The notes under the pieces: generated by a model | Database searches by the model: none | Told to the model about the DNA's origin: nothing | Seen by the model: only the letters and a program-made list of their open reading frames with translations | Position numbers and translations under genes: made by a program | Source of the DNA: Burkholderia ubonensis | Lineage (GTDB): Bacteria; Pseudomonadota; Gammaproteobacteria; Burkholderiales; Burkholderiaceae | Reading direction: 5' to 3' | Length of the DNA stretch: 64,000 bases | Assembly (NCBI RefSeq): GCF_902833085.1 | Contig: NZ_CADFEB010000010.1 | Location: 62,001 to 126,000, forward strand | Shown here: positions 8,166-17,321 of the stretch, piece by piece | Position numbering within the stretch: position 1 is the first letter of the stretch | How the letters are laid out: every line of letters starts with the position of its first letter

Positions 8166-9554
8166 ATGCGTCCCTTCTGGATCGAACAAGCGCTGTTCCA
8201 CGACGGCGATCTCGCCCCTGCGCTGCAACGCGCGACGCAGGCCGACGTCTGCATCGTCGGCGGCGGCTTCACCGGGCTGTGGACCGCGATTCAGGCGAAG
8301 CAGCACAACCCCGCACTCGACGTCGTGATCCTCGAAAGCGACCTGTGCGGCGCGGGCGCCAGCGGCCGCAACGGCGGCTGCCTGCTCACGTGGTCCGCGA
8401 AATTCCTGACGCTGCGGCGCCTGTTCGACGAAGCCGAGGCGATCCGGCTCGTGAAGGCGTCGGAGGCGGCCGTGCAGCACATCGCCGCGTTCTGCCGCGA
8501 ACACGGCATCGACGCGGAACTGCGCGCGGACGGCACGCTGTACACGGCGACGTCGCGCGCGCAGGTCGGCACGCTCGCGCCGGTGCTCGACGCGCTCGCC
8601 GCGTGCGGCATCCACAGCTACGCGCCGCTGCCGCCGGCGGAAGTCGCGCGCCGCTCGGGCTCGGCGCGCAACCTCGACGGCGTGTACTCGCCGATCGCCG
8701 CGACCGTGCATCCGGGCAAGCTCGTGCGCGGGCTGCGCCGCGTCGCGCTCGCAATGGGCATCCGCATCCACGAGCGCACGCCGATGCTCGACTTCACGCC
8801 GGGGCCGCCGGCCGTCGTGCACACGCCGGCCGGCAGCGTCACCGCAGGCAAGCTGGTATTCGCGATCAATGCGTGGATGGCGAGCCGCTTCCCGCAGTTC
8901 GCGCGCACGATCGCGGTCGTGTCGAGCGACATGGTCATCACCGAGAAGTGTCCGGAGCTGCTCGCGAGGACGGGGCTCGCCGACGGCGTGTCGGTGCTCG
9001 ATTCGCGGATCTTCGTGTACTACTACCGCAGCACGCCTGACGGGCGGCTGATGCTCGGCAAGGGCGGCAACACGTTCGCGTGGCGCGGGCGCATCGCGCC
9101 GGTGTTCGACCAGCGCTCGCCGTACGAGGCGCAGCTCACGCAGAGCCTGCGCGAATTTTTCCCGTCGCTCGCCGGAGTACCGATCACCGCGAGCTGGAAC
9201 GGCCCGTCGGACCGCTCGGTGACGGGCTTCCCGTTCTTCGGCCGCCTCGACGGCGCGCCGCATGTGTTCTACGGCTTCGGCTATTCGGGCAACGGCGTGG
9301 GGCCGACCTACATGGGCGGGCAGATCCTGTCGTCGCTGGTGCTCGGCCTCGACAATGCGTGGACGCGCAGCCCGCTCACGCGCGGCCCGCTCGGGCAGTT
9401 CCCGCCGGAGCCGTTGCGCTACGTCGGCTCGCATGTCGTGCGCAACGCGATCCGCCGCAAGGAGCGCGCGGAGGATGCGAACAGGCGGCCGTGGATTGTC
9501 GATACCTGGCTTTCCGGGCTGGCGAGCGCGGCGGGGAAAGCGGACAAGGCTTGA
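8166..9554 (+). CDS. FAD-dependent aminophosphonate oxidoreductase
   Basis: The 462-residue DAO-fold flavoenzyme has the FAD dinucleotide motif VGGGFTGLWTA near residue 29, a second flavin loop GASGRNGG, and a C-terminal GYSGNGVGPTY motif. It matches the putative aminophosphonate oxidoreductase group (PbfD-like) known from 2-aminoethylphosphonate clusters, and its neighbours are phnA and phnY. Family knowledge suggests oxidation of 2-aminoethylphosphonate or its N-methyl form to phosphonoacetaldehyde, feeding PhnY. No PhnW transaminase is visible here. The exact substrate is inferred. Confidence 0.8.
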   Translation: MRPFWIEQALFHDGDLAPALQRATQADVCIVGGGFTGLWTAIQAKQHNPALDVVILESDLCGAGASGRNGGCLLTWSAKFLTLRRLFDEAEAIRLVKASEAAVQHIAAFCREHGIDAELRADGTLYTATSRAQVGTLAPVLDALAACGIHSYAPLPPAEVARRSGSARNLDGVYSPIAATVHPGKLVRGLRRVALAMGIRIHERTPMLDFTPGPPAVVHTPAGSVTAGKLVFAINAWMASRFPQFARTIAVVSSDMVITEKCPELLARTGLADGVSVLDSRIFVYYYRSTPDGRLMLGKGGNTFAWRGRIAPVFDQRSPYEAQLTQSLREFFPSLAGVPITASWNGPSDRSVTGFPFFGRLDGAPHVFYGFGYSGNGVGPTYMGGQILSSLVLGLDNAWTRSPLTRGPLGQFPPEPLRYVGSHVVRNAIRRKERAEDANRRPWIVDTWLSGLASAAGKADKA

Positions 9555-9798
9555 TGTGCGGGTCATGAAGGTGCGCTGAGCGCCGCACCAGGCGTGGTCG
9601 GGGCCACTGTCGTGGGGCTCGCACCGGCCCGTGATTGGCCTCGCGATACCGGTGGCATGTGGTGCTGCGATCTTTGTGCAAAAAAGCCCGATCGGCCAGG
9701 ATCCGTGCAGGATCGACGGCGGTCGCCCGCTAAACTACTGCGGGCGGCGGGTTGATTGTGGAAGTGTTGGCCGCCAAGCCTGAGGACAGAGTGTTTTA

Positions 9799-10152
9799 AT
9801 GGAAAAATACACGCGGGACGACCTGATTGCGTTTATCCGGCAGGAGGCCTGCATGCCTTCCAAGAAGCCCATCACCGACGATATGGATGTTGTGCACTCT
9901 TTGGGCCAACACGGAGATGACGCCAATGAGTTTATGGAAAAGTTCTTCGAAACCTTCACAGTGAACCGGGGCGACTACGATTTTTGCCGCTACTTTTTCA
10001 TGGAGGGCGAGGGATTCATCTCGCATCTTTTCAAAAAATACATCCTGAGAAAACCTCACTCACTAAAAAGAGAGACTATTACGGTCGGAATGCTTCACAA
10101 GGCGGCCCTCAACCGCAAATGGGATTGCAAAGCTCTGTCGGGGACTTCTTGA
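9799..10152 (+). CDS. DUF1493 family protein
   Basis: The 117-residue acidic protein has the pattern MEKYTRDDLIAFIRQE...DDMDVVHSLGQHGDDANEFMEKFFETF, which fits the DUF1493 family of small acyl-carrier-like proteins of unknown role. Base composition is more AT-rich than the flanking genes, and the pair of small genes here interrupts an otherwise phosphonate-related neighbourhood. No recognisable mobility gene is next to it. Confidence 0.65.
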   Translation: MEKYTRDDLIAFIRQEACMPSKKPITDDMDVVHSLGQHGDDANEFMEKFFETFTVNRGDYDFCRYFFMEGEGFISHLFKKYILRKPHSLKRETITVGMLHKAALNRKWDCKALSGTS

Positions 10153-10204
10153 AGAAATGGCCATGTCCGCCACGCGGGAATTCAACAAGAAATAGGAGTT
10201 CCAT

Positions 10205-10432
10205 ATGGAAATCATGAAACTCGAACTGACAGCCAGTCAGGTCAAAATCCTCCTCGAGGCGCTTGCCGAAACAGACAAGCAATGGACCGATATCTGTAAC
10301 ACATCCGACGATGAGGACGTCGTGGCCGATTACGGTAACGACCTCGTTCTGCTGCGCATCGTCAGAGACGAAATCACCCCAAAGGCGGTCGCCGCATTCG
10401 GCCCCGACATCGTCAATTTCGACCGGGGCTGA
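10205..10432 (+). CDS. small hypothetical protein
   Basis: A 75-residue acidic soluble protein (MEIMKLELTASQVKILLEALAETDKQW...). The ATG follows TAGGAG at good spacing, which supports it as a real gene. It is 52 bases behind the DUF1493 gene and probably in the same transcript, which ends in the hairpin at 10481. I do not recognise the family. Confidence 0.65.
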   Translation: MEIMKLELTASQVKILLEALAETDKQWTDICNTSDDEDVVADYGNDLVLLRIVRDEITPKAVAAFGPDIVNFDRG

Positions 10433-10480
10433 ACCCATCCGGCGCGGCAGGAAAAGCGGACCGCGCTAAAACACAAACAC

Positions 10481-10514
10481 AAAGGGCACCGATCAATCGG
10501 ATCGGCGCCCTTTC
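10481..10514. terminator. bidirectional terminator between convergent genes
   Basis: AAAGGGC-ACCGATC is mirrored by GATCGGC-GCCCTTT around a short loop, and the A/T ends can serve both directions. It separates the rightward small genes from the leftward GntR gene. Confidence 0.75.
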
Positions 10515-10552
10515 GTCATCGATATGCCAGCCGCGCGTCCCGCGCCCGTTGT

Positions 10553-11278
10553 TCACGTGCCCGCCTTCTCCCGCGCCGCCTTGCCCGTCGCCGGCAACCC
10601 CTGCTCATGCATGCGGCGCATCCGCGCGAGGCCGTGCGCGAGATGCTCGCGCACGAGCGCGACCGCCTTCTCCTCATCACCGTTGCCGAGCGCCTGCACG
10701 ATCTTCTCGTGCTCGGACGCCGACACCGACAGCGCATCCTCCTCGGCCTCGATCGCCGCCTGCCGCAGCAGGCCGAGCTGCCGCACGAGCCGGCGATAGG
10801 TGTCGGTCAGGTGCGTGTTGCCGACGCCGACGACCATCGCATCGTGGAACTGCACGTTGAGCTCGGTGTAGCGCGTGACGTCGTGCGCCTTCGCCGCCGC
10901 CTTCATCGACTGGATGATGCCCTTCAGCACCTTCAGCGTATCGGGCGCGATGCGCTTCGCGAGCGCGCGCGCGACCGACTCGTCGAGCATCGCGCGCACT
11001 TCGTAGATCTCCTCGGCCTCACGCAGCGGCACGACGCGCACCGTCACGCCGCGATTCTTCTCGTTGCGCAGCAGGCCCGCCTGCTCGAGCGCGCGGAACG
11101 CCTCGCGCACGGGGCCGCGCGACACGTTCAGCTTCGTCGCGATGTCGACTTCGTTGAGCTTCTCGCCGGGCGCGTATTCGCCGGACACGATCGCGCGCTC
11201 GAGCATGTCCTGGACGATCATCGCGAGCGACTGGCTCTGCAGGAGTTCGATGGCGTTGAGCGCGTTCGGGGAAGTCAT
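10553..11278 (-). CDS. GntR/FCD-family regulator, probably of phosphonate use
   Basis: The 241-residue regulator has an N-terminal winged helix (EVDIATKLNVSRGPVREAFRALEQAGLL, about residues 42-70) and a C-terminal FCD ligand domain with metal-binding histidines (ELNVQFHDAMV, SASEHEKIVQAL, REHLAHGL). It resembles the FCD-type regulators linked to phosphonate clusters in Burkholderia, and it lies beside such a cluster. Control of phnA-phnY and the FAD oxidase is inferred. Small genes at 9799-10432 separate it from them. Confidence 0.75.
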   Translation of the reverse strand: MTSPNALNAIELLQSQSLAMIVQDMLERAIVSGEYAPGEKLNEVDIATKLNVSRGPVREAFRALEQAGLLRNEKNRGVTVRVVPLREAEEIYEVRAMLDESVARALAKRIAPDTLKVLKGIIQSMKAAAKAHDVTRYTELNVQFHDAMVVGVGNTHLTDTYRRLVRQLGLLRQAAIEAEEDALSVSASEHEKIVQALGNGDEEKAVALVREHLAHGLARMRRMHEQGLPATGKAAREKAGT

Positions 11279-11442
11279 GGTCGGGCGGGCAGCGGGACTG
11301 CGGTGAGGAACGGGAGCGCCATGTCGGCGAATGCTCCGTTATATACCCGCGGCCCCGCACATTGTCAACAGTCTTCAGTCACCAAACGCCGATCCCGACG
11401 GACCGCGATGCCGTCCGGCATCGCGGCGCCCACCGCCGCGCG

Positions 11443-13608
11443 TCAGCGCTTCACCGGCCCCGGGTCGCTCTGGCTCGGCCGGCCCGTCTCGACGTGCCCG
11501 GCAAAGCGGCGCACGACCTTGTCGCTCGCGCCGCCCGTCGTGGTCGCGACGATGTTCAGGTCGTACCAGCCGTGGCTCGAACTCAGCTCCCAGTGATCCT
11601 CGACGCGCGCGCCCGGCTCCAGCACATAGGTCCGCGCATGCGCATGGCTGTATGCGTTGTCGACGACCACGCGGCACGTCGCACGGCCGCTGTTGCGCAG
11701 CTGCAGGTACACGTGGCGGTTGCGCACGTCGTAGCCGAGCTTCGCTTCCGGGTTCGCGTGATGGCCGTCCATCGCGAGCGTGGTGTTGCCCTGGAACTCG
11801 CACAGATAGCCGTTCGGACCATACACCGCGAGGTGATAGTCGCCCTGCGCGACCGACGTGCTCCAGCTGTCGGCGATCCTGTCGCCCGCGGACACCGCAT
11901 AGCGGCGCGGCTGGCTCGACGGATTGCGGCGGTCGTACACGTAGAACGCCGCGCCCGCGTCGCCGGTGTTCGCGAAATCGAGCCACACGTTGCCGTCGTG
12001 GCCGTTCACGCGGCTGTGCACGAACACCTCGTAAGGCAGCGCGCGCGCCGGCCGCGTGCCGGCTTCCTGCGCGGGCATCGTCTGCTGCGCGGGCACCTGG
12101 TACGCCTGGCCCGCCGTCGTGAGGTGCTGCGGCACCGTGAAGCTCACCGTCGACGCATCCGGCTTGCCGGAGAAGTCGAACGCCGACGTCAGGTCGCCGC
12201 AGACCGAGCGGCGCCACGCGCTGATGTTCGGCTCCTTGACGCCGAAGCGCGCCTCGAGGAAGCGCAGCACGGACGTGTGATCGAAGGTCTCCGAGCACAC
12301 CCAGCCGCCCTTGGTCCACGGCGAGATGATGATCAGCGGCACGCGCGGCCCGAGGCCGATCGGCTGGATGCCGCCCGGGTCCGCGCCCGGCACGAGCGGG
12401 CTCATCTCGCCCGGGTACTTGTTCAGGTCGAGCAGCTCGTCGCCGAGATTGCCCAGCAGGTTCGCCGACACGACGCCCTGCCCGTTCACGCCGCTCGTGA
12501 CGGGCGGCACCGGCGGCACGACGTGGTCGAACAGCCCGTCGTTCTCGTCGTAGTTGAGGATGAACACGGTCTTCGCCCACACGTCCGGGTTCGACGTCAG
12601 CGCCTCGAGCACCATGTTGATGTAGAACGCGCCGTCGGTCGGCGACGCCTGCGGATGCTCGCTGTACTTGTACGGTGCGACGATCCACGACACCTGCGGC
12701 AGGCGGTTCGCCTGCACGTCGGCCTTCAGCTCCGCGAGCGTATGGTTCGACGCGCCCTTGTCGACGAGCGGGCCGCTCGCGCCTTCCTTCACCTGGAAGC
12801 GCTTGAAGAACATCAGCGAGTTGTCGGTGTAGTTGTCGGTCGGGTCGCCCGGGATGCCGGTGCCGCCCTGGTACACCTTCCAGCTGACGTTCGCGTTCTC
12901 GAGCCGCTCCGCATAGGTCGTCCACGTATAGCCGTTGACGTCGTTGCGCTCGCCGATGCCGGGGCCGTTCGGCTGCGCGCCGTACACGTTGCGCGAATCG
13001 ATCGTGCCGGTCCACAGGTAGATGCGGTTCGGCGCGGTGTCGGCGTGCGCCGAGCAGAAGTATGCGTCGCAAATCGTGAACGCGTCGGCCAGCGCGTAGT
13101 GATAGGTCAGGTCCTGGCGCTTCAGGTAGCCCATCGTCAGCACGTCCTGCTTCTGGTTCACCCACTGGTCCCACTGGCCATTGTTCCACGCGAGGTGGCC
13201 GCTGCTCCAGCCGTGGTTGGTGCCCGGCTGGAATTCGGTCGTCTGCTTCGGATCGAGGTAAAACGGCAGCACGTACGGCGCGGCCGGATCGAGCCCGCGC
13301 GCATGGTAGTTCTTCGTGTGCACGGCGGCCGGCGGCTGCCGCCAGACCGGCGCGCCGTTCGGCAGCAGGTGCGGGCGCGGGTCGTTGAAGCCGCGCACGC
13401 CGCGCAGCCCGCCGAAGTAGTGGTCGAACGAGCGGTTTTCCTGCATGAAGATCACGACGTGCTCGACGTCCTGGATCGAGCGGGTGCGCGAGGCGGCCGG
13501 CATCGCGAGCGCCTTGCGGATCGCGGGCGGAAAGCCCGCGTAGGCGGCCATCGCGCCGGCTGACTGGGCGGCAAGGCGCAGGAAATCGCGTCGGTTGGTC
13601 GAGGACAT
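11443..13608 (-). CDS. Tat-exported phosphocholine-specific phospholipase C
   Basis: The 721-residue protein begins with a twin-arginine signal (SSTNRRDFLRLAAQSAG). The acid-phosphatase-like catalytic domain starts with VIFMQENRSFDHYFGGLRG near residue 50 and ends in two C-terminal beta domains, as in PlcH/PlcN. These enzymes cleave phosphatidylcholine or sphingomyelin outside the cytoplasm, releasing phosphocholine as a source of P, C and N. It stands alone. Its place in a phosphonate region suggests a common phosphate-starvation theme, though no Pho box was confirmed. Confidence 0.9.
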   Translation of the reverse strand: MSSTNRRDFLRLAAQSAGAMAAYAGFPPAIRKALAMPAASRTRSIQDVEHVVIFMQENRSFDHYFGGLRGVRGFNDPRPHLLPNGAPVWRQPPAAVHTKNYHARGLDPAAPYVLPFYLDPKQTTEFQPGTNHGWSSGHLAWNNGQWDQWVNQKQDVLTMGYLKRQDLTYHYALADAFTICDAYFCSAHADTAPNRIYLWTGTIDSRNVYGAQPNGPGIGERNDVNGYTWTTYAERLENANVSWKVYQGGTGIPGDPTDNYTDNSLMFFKRFQVKEGASGPLVDKGASNHTLAELKADVQANRLPQVSWIVAPYKYSEHPQASPTDGAFYINMVLEALTSNPDVWAKTVFILNYDENDGLFDHVVPPVPPVTSGVNGQGVVSANLLGNLGDELLDLNKYPGEMSPLVPGADPGGIQPIGLGPRVPLIIISPWTKGGWVCSETFDHTSVLRFLEARFGVKEPNISAWRRSVCGDLTSAFDFSGKPDASTVSFTVPQHLTTAGQAYQVPAQQTMPAQEAGTRPARALPYEVFVHSRVNGHDGNVWLDFANTGDAGAAFYVYDRRNPSSQPRRYAVSAGDRIADSWSTSVAQGDYHLAVYGPNGYLCEFQGNTTLAMDGHHANPEAKLGYDVRNRHVYLQLRNSGRATCRVVVDNAYSHAHARTYVLEPGARVEDHWELSSSHGWYDLNIVATTTGGASDKVVRRFAGHVETGRPSQSDPGPVKR

Positions 13609-13843
13609 GAAAAGGATCCTGTGGGTCGGTAGGGATGGAGCCGGCGCGAGCGGGGCCGACGGTTCGGTGCTTCGACGATGCCGTTATTAGTCCGTAAGCG
13701 CGTGTCCCGGCCGTGACCGGTTCCCGCAGGTTTCTTGCGGTCATCCCCAGCTTTTTTTCGAAGCGGCGGGCGATGCGGGTTTCATGGGGCCGACACATGC
13801 TTGCGTTAGCCTGACGCGCGATGAAAGGGGGAGAGGCCGATCC

Positions 13844-14749
13844 GTGTTCGATCAGCTGAAGGCATTCCACGCGACCGTCCGGCAGGGCAGCATTACGCGC
13901 GCGGCGCGGCATCTCGGCGTCAGCCAGCCGACCATTGCCGCGCAGATCCGGCAGGTCGAGCAGGTGTACGGCGTCGAGCTGTTCCACCGCAGCGGCCGGC
14001 GGCTCGAAGTCACCGAGACCGGCATCGGGCTGCTGCCGCTGGTCGAGCAGATGATCGCGCTCGAAGCGCAGGCCGACATCATGCTGCGCAACGTCGGCGG
14101 CCTGTTCGAAGGCCATCTGCGGATCGGCGCGACGGGGCCGTACTACATCATGGAAGCGGTCGGACGTTTTTCGAAAGCGCATCCGTCGATCGCGCTCACG
14201 TGCCGGATCGGCAACTCGGAAGAAATGCTGCAGGCGCTGCACGAGTTCCGCATCGATCTGGCCGTCTCGTCGCAACGCAACGACGCGGACGGCCTCGAGC
14301 GGCAGGTGATTTCCACCGACCCGCTGGTGCTCGTCGTGCATCGCAGCCATCCGCTCGCGCGCTTCGACGCGATCGACGCCGCGCGGCTCGCCAACGTGCG
14401 GCTGCTGATCCGCGAACAGGGCTCGGTCACGCGCAGCTGCACCGAGACGATCCTCGCGGCGGCCGGCGTCGCGCCAACGTCGGTCGCGGAGATCGGCAGC
14501 CGCGAAGCGATCCGCGAGGCGATCCTGCACGGCGTGGGCGGCAGCCTGTTTCCGCGCGGCGAGGCCGAACGCCACCCCGACCTGCGGATCATCACGCTGC
14601 GCGGCGTCGACACGACGATCGACGAATACGTGTACTACCTGAAGGCGCGCCGCCACAGCCCCGCGATCGACGCGTTCCTCGCGTGCATCGTGCCGAAGCG
14701 CGCCGAGGCTGCCGCCGAACCGGCCGCGCGTCGCGCGACCGCACGCTGA
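13844..14749 (+). CDS. LysR-family regulator (aminoethylphosphonate-type)
   Basis: The 301-residue LysR protein has its HTH at residues 18-38 (SITRAARHLGVSQPTIAAQIR) and a substrate-binding domain. The GTG at 13844 is preceded by a strong AGGGGGAGAGG site. The longer in-frame ATG at 13784 would add 20 atypical residues. The sequence resembles LysR regulators associated with 2-aminoethylphosphonate catabolism, in keeping with the nearby phn genes. It is convergent with the lactate permease gene, whose control by this protein seems less likely. Confidence 0.8.
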   Translation: MFDQLKAFHATVRQGSITRAARHLGVSQPTIAAQIRQVEQVYGVELFHRSGRRLEVTETGIGLLPLVEQMIALEAQADIMLRNVGGLFEGHLRIGATGPYYIMEAVGRFSKAHPSIALTCRIGNSEEMLQALHEFRIDLAVSSQRNDADGLERQVISTDPLVLVVHRSHPLARFDAIDAARLANVRLLIREQGSVTRSCTETILAAAGVAPTSVAEIGSREAIREAILHGVGGSLFPRGEAERHPDLRIITLRGVDTTIDEYVYYLKARRHSPAIDAFLACIVPKRAEAAAEPAARRATAR

Positions 14750-14768
14750 GCGCGGGCGGGCCGCGCAC

Positions 14769-16412
14769 TCACTTCGGCAGCGTCGGGATCATCCACGTCA
14801 GCACGTGCTGCTGCAGGAACACGAGCACGCCGAGCAGCAGCGTGAGGATCACGCTGTGCCAGAACGTGCGCGCGAACACGACACCCTCCTGCCCCTTCAG
14901 GTCCGTCGTCGACACGCCGGTCGCGATGTTCTGCGGCGAGATCATCTTGCCCATCACCCCGCCCGACGAGTTGGTCGCGGCCATCAGCACCGGGTCGAGG
15001 CCAAGCTGCCGCGCGGCGACCACCTGCAGGTTGCCGAACAGCGCGTTGCCCGACGTGTCGCTGCCGGACAGGAACACCGCGATCCAGCCGAGCGACGCGG
15101 ACACGAGCGGGAACAGCGCGCCCGTCGACGCGACGCCGGTGCCGAGCGTGTAGCTGATGCCCGAGTAGTTCAGCAGGTAGCCGAGGCCGACGATCATCAT
15201 CACGGTGACGATCGCGATGCGGGTCTGCCGCCACGTCTTCGCGACGCAGCCGAGGACATCGCCGGCGCCGGTGCGCGTCCACACCGCCGTGACGAGCGCC
15301 GCGAGCAGGATCGCGGTGCCGGTGCCGAGCGGCTGGAAGTCCCAGACCGCCGCATACGGCTTCTGGTACAGCGTGACGTACACGGCGTTGTGCAGGCCCG
15401 GCCACTGGATCTTCACGTCGCCGATCGCCGCGATGTTCGCGCGCACCCAGACGATCACGATCACCGACACGACGAGCCACGGCAGCCAGCCGCCGTAGCC
15501 GACGCGCCCGCCCGCGGCGCCTTCCGCGCGCGTGCTGCGCGCGATCGCGAATTGCGGATCGGCCAGCGGCTTCCACATTTTCAGGAAGCCGATCGTCACG
15601 ATCAGCGACGTGAGCGACGACAGGACATCGGTGAGCTGATAGCCGAGGAAGTTCGACGTGACGAACTGCGCGAGCGCGAAGCTGCCGCCCGACACGAGCA
15701 ACGCGGGCCACAGCCGCGCGATCGAGCGCGCGCCGCCGTACACGCCGACCACATAGAACGGCAGCAGCAGTGCGAAGAACGGCAACTGGCGGCCGACCAT
15801 CGCACCGAGCGTCGCGGCCGGCAGCGATGTGACCGCGCCGAGCACGGTGATCGGCACGCCGAGCGCGCCGAACGCGACCGGCGCGGTGTTGAACAGCAGC
15901 GTGTAGGTGAGCGCCTCGATCGCCGGGAAGCCGAGCGCGATCAGGAGCGCGCTCGTGATTGCGACCGGCGTGCCGAACCCGGAGATTCCTTCGAGCAGGC
16001 AGCCGAACGAGAACGCGACGACGAGCAGCACGAGCCGGCGGTCGTCGGGCAGGTGGTCGAGCATCCACTGGCGAAACTGGTCGAAGCGGCCCGACTTCAC
16101 CGCGATGTTGTACAGCAGCAAGGCGTTGAAGACGATCCACATCACGGGAATCAGCGCGAGCGCCATGCCCGCGGCAACCGCATCGAACGCGAGGCCGACG
16201 GGCATGCCCCATGCGCCGATCGCGACCGCCAGGCCGGCGATCAGCCCCGCGAGCGACGCCTGCCACGCGGGGCGGCGCAGCACGCCGAGCGCGATCAGCG
16301 CGACCGCGATCGGGATCACCGCGACGAGGAACGACAGCAACAGCGAGTGGCCGACGGGCATGAGCGGCTGGGCGAAGACCGCGCCGGCGGGTAGGGAGGA
16401 TGAGGGGGTCAT
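14769..16412 (-). CDS. lctP: L-lactate permease family transporter
   Basis: The 547-residue membrane protein has about 13 hydrophobic segments and the conserved family stretches EGISGFGTPVAI, SGSDTSGNALFGNLQ and NSSGGVMGKMISPQN. This identifies the LctP/GlcA proton-linked lactate or glycolate importers. The ATG at 16412 has GGAGA six bases upstream. A longer frame to 16463 overlaps the repeat-bearing leader and is not preferred. No lactate dehydrogenase gene lies next to it. Confidence 0.9.
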   Translation of the reverse strand: MTPSSSLPAGAVFAQPLMPVGHSLLLSFLVAVIPIAVALIALGVLRRPAWQASLAGLIAGLAVAIGAWGMPVGLAFDAVAAGMALALIPVMWIVFNALLLYNIAVKSGRFDQFRQWMLDHLPDDRRLVLLVVAFSFGCLLEGISGFGTPVAITSALLIALGFPAIEALTYTLLFNTAPVAFGALGVPITVLGAVTSLPAATLGAMVGRQLPFFALLLPFYVVGVYGGARSIARLWPALLVSGGSFALAQFVTSNFLGYQLTDVLSSLTSLIVTIGFLKMWKPLADPQFAIARSTRAEGAAGGRVGYGGWLPWLVVSVIVIVWVRANIAAIGDVKIQWPGLHNAVYVTLYQKPYAAVWDFQPLGTGTAILLAALVTAVWTRTGAGDVLGCVAKTWRQTRIAIVTVMMIVGLGYLLNYSGISYTLGTGVASTGALFPLVSASLGWIAVFLSGSDTSGNALFGNLQVVAARQLGLDPVLMAATNSSGGVMGKMISPQNIATGVSTTDLKGQEGVVFARTFWHSVILTLLLGVLVFLQQHVLTWMIPTLPK

Positions 16413-16434
16413 CTTGTCTCCAGTCGACCGGAGC

Positions 16435-16498
16435 TGGCGCTTCAGCGCTTGCTCCGGTCCCATGCCTCGCGGTCGACCCGCGTTGGCGCTTCAGCGCT
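16435..16498. repeat. 15-bp direct repeat before lactate permease
   Basis: TGGCGCTTCAGCGCT occurs at 16435-16449 and again at 16484-16498. Each copy is itself partly palindromic, and the first lies inside an 8-bp inverted repeat (ACCGGAGC / GCTCCGGT). The position just upstream of lctP suggests operator sites or a structured leader. The rest of the 410-base gap up to 16822 shows nothing I recognise. Confidence 0.6.
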
Positions 16499-16822
16499 GC
16501 GGCCGCCATAACCCGGAAGTCGCATCGGGTATCCCGTCGCTTGCCCGCGCAACGACATCGCCGCGGCCAGTCGATCGGTCACTCAAAAAGGTTAGGCGGC
16601 ACGCGCCGCTTGTACAAGGAGGGGCAGCCCGATATGACGAATCCGGGCGACAGGGCAACCGGCGCCCCTTCCCGCCCCCCGCACCGCCGCAATCTTGCAC
16701 TGCCAACAAAGGTGCCTATCCGCGAGCGGGGTGTTTCCCCGGGTATCCGAAGCCTAGACTGCACGCATCGATTCACGCCGCGGCGATTCAGCGCGCGACG
16801 CTCGACCAACCCGGAGTGCAAC

Positions 16823-17143
16823 ATGAAGAAGACGATGATACGTGCGGCTTGTATCGGCATCCTGATGATGGGTGCCGCTGCCGCGGCCCAGGCGCAGGCC
16901 TCCTCCCAACCGCTGACGCGAGCCCAGGTTCGACAGGAACTGGCCGAATACCAGGCGGCGGGTTACCGCCCCGCCATCGTCAGCAGCCCCGACTATCCGC
17001 AGAACGTTCAGGCGATCACGCAGCGCGTCGCGCAAGCGCGCGCGGACGCTGCCAGCTACGGCGGCAACGGCCATGCAACGGTCGAATCCGGCAAGCGCGA
17101 CGCAGCGCCGGCCGTCGATCCGTCGACCTATTCACACCACTGA
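16823..17143 (+). CDS. DUF4148 exported protein
   Basis: The 106-residue protein has a signal peptide ending in AQA. The mature part contains LTRAQVRQELAEYQAAGYRP and an SPDYPQNVQAITQRVAQARA block typical of DUF4148, a family abundant in Burkholderia. The ATG has CCGGAG upstream. Function is unknown. The location is periplasmic by prediction. Confidence 0.8.
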   Translation: MKKTMIRAACIGILMMGAAAAAQAQASSQPLTRAQVRQELAEYQAAGYRPAIVSSPDYPQNVQAITQRVAQARADAASYGGNGHATVESGKRDAAPAVDPSTYSHH

Positions 17144-17321
17144 AGCGAACGCGCGATGAACCGCGTGGATGAGGCGCCGGGCACACCGACGCCGGAACGC
17201 AACGGCGTCGCCGGCTCGCACCGGCTGCCCTGTACGCGCCGCCGCGCACATGCCGGATTCCGCCGGCGTGATCGCGCGCAGGCGATCCGCACGCCGATGC
17301 GCGCGGCTGCGTGCGCGATCG

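Noticed and set aside
6651..9554. A 967-residue rightward frame ending in the FAD oxidase
   Set aside because: The first 500 codons are an antisense reading of phnA. The oxidase starts at 8166.
11375..14656. A 1,093-residue leftward frame across the phospholipase and LysR genes
   Set aside because: It is Arg/Ala-rich and antisense or out of phase to two clear genes.
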